Assembly (NCBI GenBank): GCA_045660225.1
Contig: JAZRDK010000038.1
Coordinates: 1-14,551 of the forward strand
Source: Scatosoma sp045660225
Lineage (GTDB): Bacteria; Bacillota; Clostridia; Christensenellales; Borkfalkiaceae
DNA: 14,551 nucleotides
Direction of reading: 5' to 3'
The notes below the pieces were generated by a model. That model saw only the letters and a program-made list of their open reading frames with translations. It was not told where the DNA came from and did not search any database. This document shows positions 6,117-13,986 of the stretch, piece after piece; position 1 is the first letter of the stretch, and each line of letters starts with the position of its first letter. The position numbers were made by a program, and so were the translations under genes.

Positions 6117-8048
6117 ATGGGCTATACGATAGCGCAAAAAATTATTAAAGACCATCTCGTTTGCGGTGAAATGGTTGTCGGCAAGGAAATCGGTTTGAAA
6201 ATCGACCAAACGCTGACCCAGGACGCAACGGGTACGATGGCGTACTTGCAATTCGAGGCGATGGGCATCGACAGGGTAAAAACCGAACTTTCCGTCGCGT
6301 ATATCGACCACAACACTTTGCAGGCAGGGTTTGAAAACGCGGACGACCACCGCTATATCCAAACGGTAACGAAAAAACACGGTATTCGTTTTTCCCGTCC
6401 CGGCAACGGCATTTGCCACCAGGTACATTTAGAGCGTTTTTCCAAGCCTGGCAAAACGCTTATCGGCTCTGATTCGCACACGCCTACGGCTGGCGGTATC
6501 GGTATGCTCGGTATGGGCGCGGGCGGTTTGGACGTAGCCGTTGCAATGGGTGGCGGTACGTACTACATAACCATGCCGAAAATGATTAAAGTGAATCTCG
6601 TTGGCAAACTTTTGGGCTACGTCGGCGCGAAGGACGTCATCTTAGAAGTTCTTCGTTTGCTTGGCGTAAAGGGTGGCGTCGGCGCGATTGTGGAATACGC
6701 AGGCGAAGGTGTAAAAACGTTGTCCGTACCCCAACGCGCAACCATTACGAATATGGGCGCGGAACTTGGCGCAACGACGTCGATTTTCCCTTCCGACGAA
6801 ATCACCTACGCTTTCTTGAAGGCGGAAGGCAGGGCGGAAGACTACGTTCCGCTTTCTTCGGATGCGGACGCCGTTTACGACGCGGAATACACCGTCGATT
6901 TGTCGAAATTGCAACCGCTTGCGGCTTGTCCGCATAGCCCCGACAACGTCAAACCCGTTTCGGAACTTCAAGGTATGCCGATAAGCCAGGTTTGCATCGG
7001 CTCTTGTACCAACTCGTCTATGCAGGATATGTTGACGGTTGCGTCCATGCTGAAAGGCAAAACCGTGCATCCTAACGTCAGCTTGTCTATTTCGCCCGGT
7101 TCTAAACAGGTGTATTCGATGCTTGCAGAGTGCGGTGCGCTTGCCGACCTTATCAACGCGGGCGCAAGAATTTTAGAGTGTGCTTGCGGTCCTTGTATCG
7201 GTATGGGTTTCTCGCCCAAATCCGCAGGTGTCAGCCTTCGTACGTTCCACCGTAACTTACTTGCTCGTAGTGGGACTGCGGATGCGCAAGTGTACTTAGT
7301 TTCGCCTGAAACGGCGGCGGCTTCGGCTGTGGCTGGTGTATTTACCGACCCGACGTCGCTTGGCGTAGCGCCCCAAATTTCTATGCCCGAAACGTTTGCC
7401 GTAAACGACAACTTAATCGAGTTGCCTGCAACGGAGGCGGAAATGGACGACGTTGTTGTGGAAAGAGGCCCGAATATTAAGCCGATTCCCGTTGGCAAAG
7501 CCCCCGAAGACGATTTATCGGCGGAGCTCATTTTGAAAGTGGGCGACGACATCACCACCGACCATATTATGCCGGCAGGGACGAAAGTGTTGCCTTACCG
7601 CTCCAACGTACCCAAACTGTCTGAATTTTGCTTTACCGTTTGCGACAAGGATTTCCCTGAACGCGCCAAAAAGAAGGGCGGTGGCGTCATTTTAGGCGGT
7701 AGCAATTACGGTCAAGGCTCTTCTCGTGAACACGCGGCTCTCGTGCCTTTGTACCTTGGCATTAAGGCGGTTGTCGCAAAGAGTTTTGCACGTATCCACG
7801 TCGCAAATCTCATCAATTTTGGCATTGTGCCGATGACGTTAGAAAACCCTAACGACTATGAAAACTTTGCCGAAGGCGACGCGCTTGAAATCAAAGATTT
7901 CAAAAAAGCGGTTGAAGGCGAAAATTTTGCCGTGCTCGTCAACAAGACGACGGGCGCAACGGCTAAACTTTGCTTGACGTTGACGGAAAGACAAAGACAA
8001 ATGCTTCTTGCAGGCGGTTGCTTGAATTATACGAAAAATCAGAGGTGA
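6117..8048 (+). CDS. acn: aconitate hydratase (aconitase)
   Basis: Interconverts citrate and isocitrate through cis-aconitate with a [4Fe-4S] cluster, in the cytoplasm. The 643-residue protein has the cluster ligands Cys297 (in CIGSCTNS) and Cys357/Cys360 (in CACGPCIG). It also has GSDSHTPTAGG (117-127), the swivel-domain motif GDDITTDHIMPAG (477-488), and the substrate-binding loop YGQGSSREHA (531-540) with the expected catalytic Ser and Arg, followed by KSFARIHVANLINFGIVPM. At ~640 residues it is shorter than AcnA or AcnB (about 890 or 865) and near the size of the mitochondrial/Aquifex-type enzymes. The large and small domains are fused, unlike two-subunit isopropylmalate isomerase. It starts 15 bases after the citrate synthase stop, with AGGAGAGAG upstream, and its stop lies five bases before the next start. 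Position between citrate synthase and isocitrate dehydrogenase confirms the pathway step. Homoaconitase activity is a remote alternative. Confidence 0.96.
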   Translation: MGYTIAQKIIKDHLVCGEMVVGKEIGLKIDQTLTQDATGTMAYLQFEAMGIDRVKTELSVAYIDHNTLQAGFENADDHRYIQTVTKKHGIRFSRPGNGICHQVHLERFSKPGKTLIGSDSHTPTAGGIGMLGMGAGGLDVAVAMGGGTYYITMPKMIKVNLVGKLLGYVGAKDVILEVLRLLGVKGGVGAIVEYAGEGVKTLSVPQRATITNMGAELGATTSIFPSDEITYAFLKAEGRAEDYVPLSSDADAVYDAEYTVDLSKLQPLAACPHSPDNVKPVSELQGMPISQVCIGSCTNSSMQDMLTVASMLKGKTVHPNVSLSISPGSKQVYSMLAECGALADLINAGARILECACGPCIGMGFSPKSAGVSLRTFHRNLLARSGTADAQVYLVSPETAAASAVAGVFTDPTSLGVAPQISMPETFAVNDNLIELPATEAEMDDVVVERGPNIKPIPVGKAPEDDLSAELILKVGDDITTDHIMPAGTKVLPYRSNVPKLSEFCFTVCDKDFPERAKKKGGGVILGGSNYGQGSSREHAALVPLYLGIKAVVAKSFARIHVANLINFGIVPMTLENPNDYENFAEGDALEIKDFKKAVEGENFAVLVNKTTGATAKLCLTLTERQRQMLLAGGCLNYTKNQR

Positions 8049-8053
8049 GAGAG

Positions 8054-9229
8054 ATGGAAAAAGAAACCTATCAGGCGCAATTAGACGTCGCCTGTGAAAA
8101 GTTTAGAAAATTGATGGCAGAACAGCTCACGCGCGTCGAAGATATGAAGGCGCAGGGCGATTTCGTGGACTACGCGTCGCTCGATTGTATCAAAATCGGC
8201 GTATGCGGTGGCGACGGCATCGGTCCGATTATTTCCGCACAGGCAAGACGCGTGCTTGAATTTATCCTTGCTGATTTGGTAAAGGCTGGAAAGGTGGATT
8301 TCAAGGATATCGAAGGTCTTACGATTGAAAATCGTATCGCAAAAGGCAAGGCAATCCCCGACGACGTTATGGCGGAATTGAAGGCTTGCCACATCATCTT
8401 GAAAGGACCTACGACGACGCCCCAAAAGGGTAGCGGTATGCCGAACATTGAATCGGCAAACGTAGCGATGAGAAAGGCGCTTGACTTGTTTGCAAATATC
8501 CGCCCCGTTAAAGTCCCTGAAGAAGGGATTAACTGGACGATTTTCCGTGAAAACACGGAAGGCGGTTACGCCATCGGCTCGTCCGGGTTTAATATCACGG
8601 AAGATTTGGCGGTAGACTTCACGATTACCACCAAACAAGGCTCTGACAGAATCGCGCGCCTTGCGTACGACTACGCGCACAAAAACGGCTTAAACCGTGT
8701 TTCGCTGGTTACCAAAGCCAACGTCATCAAGACGACGGACGGCAATTTCTTGGAAGATTGCCATAAGGTGGCGGACTTGTATCCCGACATCATCACGGAC
8801 GAGTGGTACGCAGACATTATGACGGCGAAACTCGTTGACACGAAACGTCGCCGTGATTTCAAGGTTTTGCTCCTGCCCAACTTGTACGGCGACATCATTT
8901 CCGACGAAGCGGCGGAATTCCAAGGTGGCGTCGGTACGGCAGGGTGTGCAAACATCGGTAAGAAGTACGCGATGTTCGAGGCAATTCACGGCTCTGCGCC
9001 CCGTATGATTACGGAAGGCAGAGGCGATTACGCCGACCCTTGTTCGATGCTCCGCGCGTGTGTAATGCTCCTGTCGCATATCGGTTTACAGGATAGAGCG
9101 GACAAGCTGGAACGCGCTTTGGATATTTGCTCCTTTGAAGAAAAGAAATACGTCATCACGGGCAGAAACACGGGCGCAACTTGTGGGCAGTTCGGCGATT
9201 ACGTTATGGAAACCTTACAAAAACTTTAA
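8054..9229 (+). CDS. icd: isocitrate dehydrogenase
   Basis: Oxidatively decarboxylates isocitrate to 2-oxoglutarate, completing the operon's three-step route. The 391-residue protein belongs to the isocitrate/isopropylmalate dehydrogenase family. Isocitrate-type substrate residues are visible: Ser134, Asn136, Arg140 and Arg150 (ESANVAMRKALDLFANIRP), Arg165 and Tyr172 (FRENTEGGY), Lys221 (VTKANVIK), and metal-site Asp280/Asp284 (NLYGDIISD). The Ser-X-Asn pair argues for isocitrate over isopropylmalate. The coenzyme loop reads HGSAPRM (312-318) and is followed by a longer insert than in E. coli, so NAD or NADP preference is uncertain. About 45 residues precede the first strand (IKIGVCGGDGIGP). 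I start at ATG 8054, five bases after the aconitase stop with AGGTGAG upstream; a longer in-frame TTG start at 7970 would overlap aconitase by ~80 bases. Confidence 0.94.
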   Translation: MEKETYQAQLDVACEKFRKLMAEQLTRVEDMKAQGDFVDYASLDCIKIGVCGGDGIGPIISAQARRVLEFILADLVKAGKVDFKDIEGLTIENRIAKGKAIPDDVMAELKACHIILKGPTTTPQKGSGMPNIESANVAMRKALDLFANIRPVKVPEEGINWTIFRENTEGGYAIGSSGFNITEDLAVDFTITTKQGSDRIARLAYDYAHKNGLNRVSLVTKANVIKTTDGNFLEDCHKVADLYPDIITDEWYADIMTAKLVDTKRRRDFKVLLLPNLYGDIISDEAAEFQGGVGTAGCANIGKKYAMFEAIHGSAPRMITEGRGDYADPCSMLRACVMLLSHIGLQDRADKLERALDICSFEEKKYVITGRNTGATCGQFGDYVMETLQKL

Positions 9230-9238
9230 GAAACTACA

Positions 9239-9274
9239 AAATCCTCCTTATTCCACAAGGGGGATTTTTCTTTT
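9239..9274 (+). terminator. strong intrinsic terminator after icd
   Basis: AAATCCTCCTT (9239-9249) pairs with AAGGGGGATTT (9257-9267), an 11-bp stem with one G-T wobble and a 7-base loop, followed by a T-rich tail (TTTTTCTTTT, 9265-9274). It begins 10 bases after the icd stop and ends just before the next promoter, closing the operon cleanly. Confidence 0.92.
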
Positions 9275-9280
9275 AGACCG

Positions 9281-9309
9281 TTGACAATCCTTTGATTAAG
9301 TGTTATAAT
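9281..9309 (+). promoter_or_regulatory. consensus promoter with extended -10, upstream of the membrane-protein operon
   Basis: TTGACA (9281-9286), 17 bases, TATAAT (9304-9309), with TGT immediately before the -10, giving an extended -10 (TGnTATAAT). The strongest-looking promoter in the window. The predicted start is near 9316, leaving a leader of about 54 bases. Confidence 0.9.
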
Positions 9310-9327
9310 ATTTTTAGCAAACGAAGG

Positions 9328-9344
9328 GTACGGCTTTGCCGTAC
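9328..9344 (+). promoter_or_regulatory. leader hairpin GTACGGC-TTT-GCCGTAC
   Basis: A perfect 7-bp stem with a 3-base loop, about 12 bases into the predicted transcript and 12 bases before the GAGG ribosome binding site. No T run follows, so it is not an intrinsic terminator. It could stabilise the mRNA 5' end or be a binding site for a regulator; no known riboswitch class is recognised. Confidence 0.5.
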
Positions 9345-9369
9345 GCTTGCTTACGAGAGGAAGAAAAGT

Positions 9370-10191
9370 ATGAAATACACGATACAGGCAGGAAAATACG
9401 TCGCAAGAAACTTTATCTATTTGTTCCCGTTTGCGTTTTTACCTGCGGTTTTTTTGGCGATTTCTTTAGACGAGCTGGCAATGAACAACGTCTTAAAGGC
9501 GTTCTTTAGCGGAAACATTAGCAGTTGGTCGTTTTACGACTTGTTTTGCTCGATTTCCGTGCTCAACTTCGGCTCTTGGAAATCTATCGTTGCGGGCATC
9601 GGAGGAATTCTCGTTTTAATTCCCTGCGTCGCGTTTATCATGGCGCTCTTAGAAAAACATTTTCGTATCGGCAAAAGAACGTACAACGGGCTTTTGGCTA
9701 AACTGAACGACAATTTGCTTTCCACGACGGGATGTGCATTTCTCCTGCTCGTCATCTACGAAGTGTGGTCGCTTTTGACGGCGTCGGTATTGTTCGTTAC
9801 GTCGCTGTTTCAACCAACGGTGGCGTACGTGCTTGCCGTGCTCGTGTTTTTGGTGGCGCATATCCTTTTAGTGTACGTGATAGCCACCATCTATTTGTGG
9901 CTTCCTTGCATGCAAATCACCGGCTTTAAGCCACTTGAAGCGTTGCAGTATTCCTACCAGCTCGCTTCGCCCGTCAAATGGAAAATTGCGTTTGGGCAAA
10001 GCCTGGTTTTGATTTTTGCCGAAGCTTTGACGGGGCTTTGCGCGTTGTTCGTGCCGTCTACGGTCGCTATCTTTTTACCGACTGCCACCTTGTTGTATTT
10101 GGTGATGATAATGGTCTTTTGCGTGCGTATGCAAATTGCCTATTTCGACCGCGACGCCATCCATCGCGCCGACCTTGTAAAATACTACTAA
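9370..10191 (+). CDS. polytopic membrane protein of unknown function
   Basis: I do not recognise a named family. The 273-residue protein has about six predicted membrane helices (roughly 15-33, 71-94, 122-147, 150-180, 206-228 and 231-254), with short charged loops. No transporter signature, ATP-binding motif or catalytic motif is seen. A loop after the fourth helix, GFKPLEALQYSYQLASPVKW (185-204), looks amphipathic and is followed by two helices. This architecture is shared with the next gene product. The start at 9370 is chosen for GAGGAAG upstream; a longer in-frame start at 9292 would fall between the -35 and -10 boxes. First gene of the operon, 18 bases before the second membrane-protein gene. 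Confidence 0.85.
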   Translation: MKYTIQAGKYVARNFIYLFPFAFLPAVFLAISLDELAMNNVLKAFFSGNISSWSFYDLFCSISVLNFGSWKSIVAGIGGILVLIPCVAFIMALLEKHFRIGKRTYNGLLAKLNDNLLSTTGCAFLLLVIYEVWSLLTASVLFVTSLFQPTVAYVLAVLVFLVAHILLVYVIATIYLWLPCMQITGFKPLEALQYSYQLASPVKWKIAFGQSLVLIFAEALTGLCALFVPSTVAIFLPTATLLYLVMIMVFCVRMQIAYFDRDAIHRADLVKYY

Positions 10192-10209
10192 ACCCCGAAG
10201 GAGAAACGT

Positions 10210-11199
10210 ATGCGCTTTCGTAACAGCTTAAAATTGCTGATGGAAAATTTCAAACAGGTCTATAAACTGCTTTTCTCGAAATTTGTTATTTCGCTGATAG
10301 CGGTTGCGCTTTGCTGTTCGTTCGTATTGCCTGAACTCAGCCAAATCTTCAACGACGAAGCGACGAAAACTTTGTTTTCCGACGTTTCGGCGTTTATCCA
10401 CGCCTTCTTCTCGGCAAACGGCGTGGAAATGGAAACGATACGCACGAGAATTATTCAAGAAGGTGGCTCTTTACAACAGGCGTTTGACGTGATTTCGTCA
10501 AGACGTACGGAGCTTTGGCTTACGATTATGGGCGTGGCGATTGTTTATCTTTTCCGCCGTTTTGCGGAAACGATTTGCCACTACACGGCAGGCAGTATTT
10601 TAGGCGACAAAATGTCCACGTACGCCGATACGCCGTTTTGGACGTCTATGATTGCCAACCTTGGTAAAGCCAGCGTTTACGCGCTCGTATACGTGCCCAT
10701 TGTTTTCGTTATCGACGTTTTGACGCTGTTTATTGCCTATTTCGTACTCTCCGCGTTCTCCGTCGTTACGTCGCTGTTTTTGACGATGACGCTCATCGTC
10801 GTTTGTCAGTCCTTAAAACTCACGTTGACGGGGCGCTGGATGCCTGCCATGGACGTAGACGGAAAGGGCATCGGCAGGGCAATCGTTTGCGAAAACAAAA
10901 CGGAAAGAAAACAGCAATTAAAAATGTTTTCGGTGTACCTTGTTTGCGTTTATCTCGTCATTGTGCTCAACGTGCTCGGCGCGTTGGCGACGTTTGGCAG
11001 TGCATTGCTTATTACCGTACCCGCGTCTTATTTCCTGTTTATTTGCGTACAATACGTAGGGTATTACACCGTCAAGGGCAAAAAATATTTCTTGACGTTT
11101 GAAAATATCGAAAAGAACCCCGACCACGGCGACAGCGAACATTATTTCGATTACGTAACCGACGCTAAAGACGAAGAAAACGAAAACGGTAAGGAGTAA
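10210..11199 (+). CDS. second polytopic membrane protein of unknown function, acidic C-terminal tail
   Basis: Not recognised. The 329-residue protein has about six hydrophobic segments (near 25-41, 101-115, 154-180, 183-202, 240-260 and 263-287), a soluble stretch of ~55 residues between the first two, and a hydrophilic, strongly acidic tail (about 298-329, DAKDEENENGKE at the end) that is probably cytoplasmic. The region W-M-P-A-M-D onward (about 210-290), an amphipathic loop then two helices, is laid out like the corresponding part of the preceding protein, so they may be distant paralogues or partners in a heteromeric complex. AAGGAG lies seven bases before the ATG. The stop is four bases before the phosphohexomutase start, whose ribosome binding site is encoded in the last codons of this gene, suggesting translational coupling. 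Confidence 0.85.
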   Translation: MRFRNSLKLLMENFKQVYKLLFSKFVISLIAVALCCSFVLPELSQIFNDEATKTLFSDVSAFIHAFFSANGVEMETIRTRIIQEGGSLQQAFDVISSRRTELWLTIMGVAIVYLFRRFAETICHYTAGSILGDKMSTYADTPFWTSMIANLGKASVYALVYVPIVFVIDVLTLFIAYFVLSAFSVVTSLFLTMTLIVVCQSLKLTLTGRWMPAMDVDGKGIGRAIVCENKTERKQQLKMFSVYLVCVYLVIVLNVLGALATFGSALLITVPASYFLFICVQYVGYYTVKGKKYFLTFENIEKNPDHGDSEHYFDYVTDAKDEENENGKE

Positions 11200-11203
11200 C
11201 GAT

Positions 11204-12922
11204 ATGGGTTATTACGATTTGTATACAAAATGGTTAAACTCTCCCGCGCTTTTGGAAGAAGGGAGAAAGGAATTGCAAAGCCTTTGCGGAAACGACAAGG
11301 AAATTGAATATCGTTTCGGTGGCGAAATGGAATTTGGTACGGCAGGTATGCGTGGCATCATTGGCTATGGTCAAAACGTAATGAACGTGCATACGGTTAT
11401 GCGCGCGACGAAAGGGCTTGCGGAATTTATCAAAACGCTGGGCGAAGACGCCATGCAAAGGGGCGTTGTAGTTTCGTACGATACAAGACGAAAATCCGCG
11501 GAATTTGCAAAGGCAACGGCTGGTGTTTTGGCGAAAAACGGCATCAAAGCCTATCTTTTCGACGACGTCCGTCCCGTGCCTATGCTCTCGTATGCGGTGC
11601 GCTACTTAAAGACGGTGGCAGGCGTTATGATAACGGCAAGCCACAACCCCAAAGAATACAACGGCTATAAGGTCTACGGCGAAGACGGTGCGCAAATGTC
11701 GCCTGAAGACACGAAAAAGGTGGTTTCGTTTATCGGTGCAACGGAGTATTTGTCCGTTACCGCCGACGAAAACAGCGCGTTGATTTTGCCCGTCCCTAAA
11801 CAGCTCGACGACGATTACATTAACGAGCTTTCTGCACTCACGCTCTCTAAAGAAGCGGTGGAAAAATGTGGCGCAAACTTAAAACTTGTCTACACGCCCG
11901 TCCATGGCAGTGGTTATATGCCCGTAACGAGAATTTTGAAAAAGCTCGGCATACAAACGACGGTGGTGCAAGAACAGGCAGAAAAGGACACGGAATTTTC
12001 GACGGTAAAAGTTCCTAATCCCGAATTCAAAGAAACGCTTAGTATGGGTATTGCGCTTGCCAACGAAATTTCCGCCGACGTCGTGTTTGGTACTGACCCC
12101 GACGCGGATAGACTGGGCGTAGCCATCAAGGACAATCAAGGCGAATTCGTTGCGCTTTCGGGCAACCAGGTCGGCATTTTGCTCTTGGACTACGTGTTGA
12201 CGCGTTTGCAGGAAGAAAACGCAATGCCGAAAAATCCCGCGGTTGTCAAATCCTTCGTTACGACGGGTATGGCAAAGGCGATTTGCGACGATTTCGGCGT
12301 AACGCTGTACGAAACGCCCGTAGGCTTTAAGTTTATCGGCGAAAAAATCAAACAATGGGAAAGGGATTTTAGCCACAATTACGTCTTTGGCTTTGAAGAA
12401 TCCTGTGGTTATCTTCGCGGTACGCACGCAAGAGATAAAGACGCCGTCGTTGCGTCCATGCTTTGCGCGGAAATGGTGTGCTATTATACTTATATCGGCA
12501 AAACGGTATACAACCGTTTGCAGGAAATTTACGCAAAATACGGTTACGTGTTAGACAAAAACGTATCCGTGCAATACTCCGGCTTAAACGCGATGAAGGA
12601 AATGAACGCGGTTGTCGACGGTTTGAAGACGGTGAAGGTGGACGCGCTTTCAGATTTGAAAGTTGTCGCCGTTCGCGATTACAGTAAATCCAAACGCACG
12701 TTGATGGCAACGGGCGAAACGCAAACGTTGGACGTACCTGCCTGCAACTGCGTTTATTACGAACTGGAAGGCGGTTCGTTCGTATGCGTGCGCCCGTCGG
12801 GTACTGAACCGAAACTGAAAATTTATTACTCTTTGAAGGCGAAAGACGAAAGCACGGCAAACGAAAAACTCGTGGGGTTGCAAGCGTCGGTAAACGCGCT
12901 TTTAGACGGTGTAAACAAGTAG
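11204..12922 (+). CDS. alpha-phosphohexomutase (phosphoglucomutase/phosphomannomutase)
   Basis: Interconverts hexose 1- and 6-phosphates (glucose and/or mannose), feeding glycogen, nucleotide-sugar and envelope polysaccharide synthesis. The 572-residue protein has all four domain landmarks: GTAGMRG (45-51), the phosphoserine loop TASHNP (144-149; Ser146), the Mg-binding DPDADR (298-303), the sugar loop GFEES (396-400), and the phosphate-binding RPSGTEPK (530-537). The length fits the PgcA-type bacterial phosphoglucomutases (~570-580) better than GlmM (~450), so glucosamine mutase activity is unlikely. Glucose versus mannose preference cannot be set from motifs. AAGGAG inside the end of the upstream gene serves as its ribosome binding site. 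It is placed between two membrane proteins and a dipeptidase, which hints at envelope sugar metabolism but does not prove it. Confidence 0.95.
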   Translation: MGYYDLYTKWLNSPALLEEGRKELQSLCGNDKEIEYRFGGEMEFGTAGMRGIIGYGQNVMNVHTVMRATKGLAEFIKTLGEDAMQRGVVVSYDTRRKSAEFAKATAGVLAKNGIKAYLFDDVRPVPMLSYAVRYLKTVAGVMITASHNPKEYNGYKVYGEDGAQMSPEDTKKVVSFIGATEYLSVTADENSALILPVPKQLDDDYINELSALTLSKEAVEKCGANLKLVYTPVHGSGYMPVTRILKKLGIQTTVVQEQAEKDTEFSTVKVPNPEFKETLSMGIALANEISADVVFGTDPDADRLGVAIKDNQGEFVALSGNQVGILLLDYVLTRLQEENAMPKNPAVVKSFVTTGMAKAICDDFGVTLYETPVGFKFIGEKIKQWERDFSHNYVFGFEESCGYLRGTHARDKDAVVASMLCAEMVCYYTYIGKTVYNRLQEIYAKYGYVLDKNVSVQYSGLNAMKEMNAVVDGLKTVKVDALSDLKVVAVRDYSKSKRTLMATGETQTLDVPACNCVYYELEGGSFVCVRPSGTEPKLKIYYSLKAKDESTANEKLVGLQASVNALLDGVNK

Positions 12923-12923
12923 G

Positions 12924-13931
12924 ATGATATTCGATTTACATTGTGACACCATTTGGAAAATATGGAAGACGAACTTGGACTTGCCAAATGCGTGTCGTTT
13001 GAGTAAATCCAATCTTCAAATCGACGAAACCAAGCTCGTAAAAGGCGGTTATTTCGCGCAATGTTTTGCGATGTACGTGCCTGCGGATACGCCTGACCCC
13101 AAAGACGCGCTTGAGCGTATGTTTGCCACGCTGGAAGAAGAGCTTTCCGCTTGTAAGCGTCTTTCTAAGGTAGAGCGGTTTTCTGATTTTGATAAGCATA
13201 AACGCGAAGGCAAAATTTCCGCTGTCGTGACGATGGAAGACGCCTGCCCGATAGGCGAAAACCTTGAAAATTTGGAAAAATGCTATAAAAAAGGCGTGCG
13301 TATGTTGGGGCTTACCTGGAATTTCAAAAACCAGGTTGGCTATCCGAATTACCGCAACTTTCAAAGGACGGGTTGGACGCCCGATTTGTTTACGCCGGAA
13401 AGGGAAAACGGGTTGACGGATTTTGGGAAAGAACTCGTTTTAGAAGCGAATAGGTTGGGGGTGGCGCTCGACGTTTCCCACCTTTCAGACAAAGGCTTTT
13501 ACGACGTTGTGGCTTTGTCGAAAAAACCGATTGTTGCGTCCCACTCCAACGCGCGTGCCGTTTGTAAAAACGTGAGAAATTTGACGGACGAAATGTTGAA
13601 GGCGCTTTGCGAAAATGGGGGCGTAGTCGGTATAAACTATGCCAAAGGTTTTTTGTGCGAAGACGAAAACAGGGGCAAAAACACGCTGGAATTTGTGGTG
13701 GAACATATCCGTTATATCAAGCGGAAATTTTCCGTCGATTGCCTGGCCTTAGGCAGTGATTTCGACGGAATCGACGCGGATATACAGCTTTCGGACGCGT
13801 CTAAAATGCCGATGCTTATTTCCGCGTTAGAAAGTGCGGGGTTGACGGCGGACGAGATTGACAAGATTACGCATAAAAACGCGCTACGTGTATTCAAGGA
13901 AACGATGCGCGACGAAAACGTAGTGTTTTAA
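12924..13931 (+). CDS. membrane-dipeptidase family (peptidase M19) zinc hydrolase
   Basis: A 335-residue amidohydrolase-fold enzyme of the renal/membrane dipeptidase family, which cleaves dipeptides, including D-amino-acid-containing ones, with two zinc ions. Metal residues line up with the family: DLHCD (4-8; His6, Asp8), Glu105 in TMEDACP, His186 in DVSH, His207 in SHSNAR, and LGSDFDG (276-282). No signal peptide is seen, because the protein begins directly with the first metal motif, so it is probably cytoplasmic despite the family name. The first metal motif lies four residues in, so the start cannot be later than ATG 12924. That ATG follows the mutase stop by a single base with no real ribosome binding site, so translation probably depends on ribosomes finishing the mutase. 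Substrate is unknown; turnover of peptides from wall recycling or diet is plausible. Confidence 0.94.
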   Translation: MIFDLHCDTIWKIWKTNLDLPNACRLSKSNLQIDETKLVKGGYFAQCFAMYVPADTPDPKDALERMFATLEEELSACKRLSKVERFSDFDKHKREGKISAVVTMEDACPIGENLENLEKCYKKGVRMLGLTWNFKNQVGYPNYRNFQRTGWTPDLFTPERENGLTDFGKELVLEANRLGVALDVSHLSDKGFYDVVALSKKPIVASHSNARAVCKNVRNLTDEMLKALCENGGVVGINYAKGFLCEDENRGKNTLEFVVEHIRYIKRKFSVDCLALGSDFDGIDADIQLSDASKMPMLISALESAGLTADEIDKITHKNALRVFKETMRDENVVF

Positions 13932-13986
13932 TCTTTCAATTTTATAAGTTGCGAAAAAATACCACAATTTCAAGAAAGAATTTCTA

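Noticed and set aside
5490..6428. 312-residue minus-strand open frame across the citrate synthase/aconitase junction
   Set aside because: It spans two strongly supported genes in antisense and has no recognisable domain; the frame is open because of codon bias in the real genes.
7970..8053. Upstream start extending isocitrate dehydrogenase by 28 residues
   Set aside because: It overlaps the conserved end of aconitase and has no ribosome binding site, whereas ATG 8054 does.
9292..9369. Upstream start extending the first membrane protein
   Set aside because: It lies between the -35 and -10 boxes of the promoter and so precedes the transcript start.
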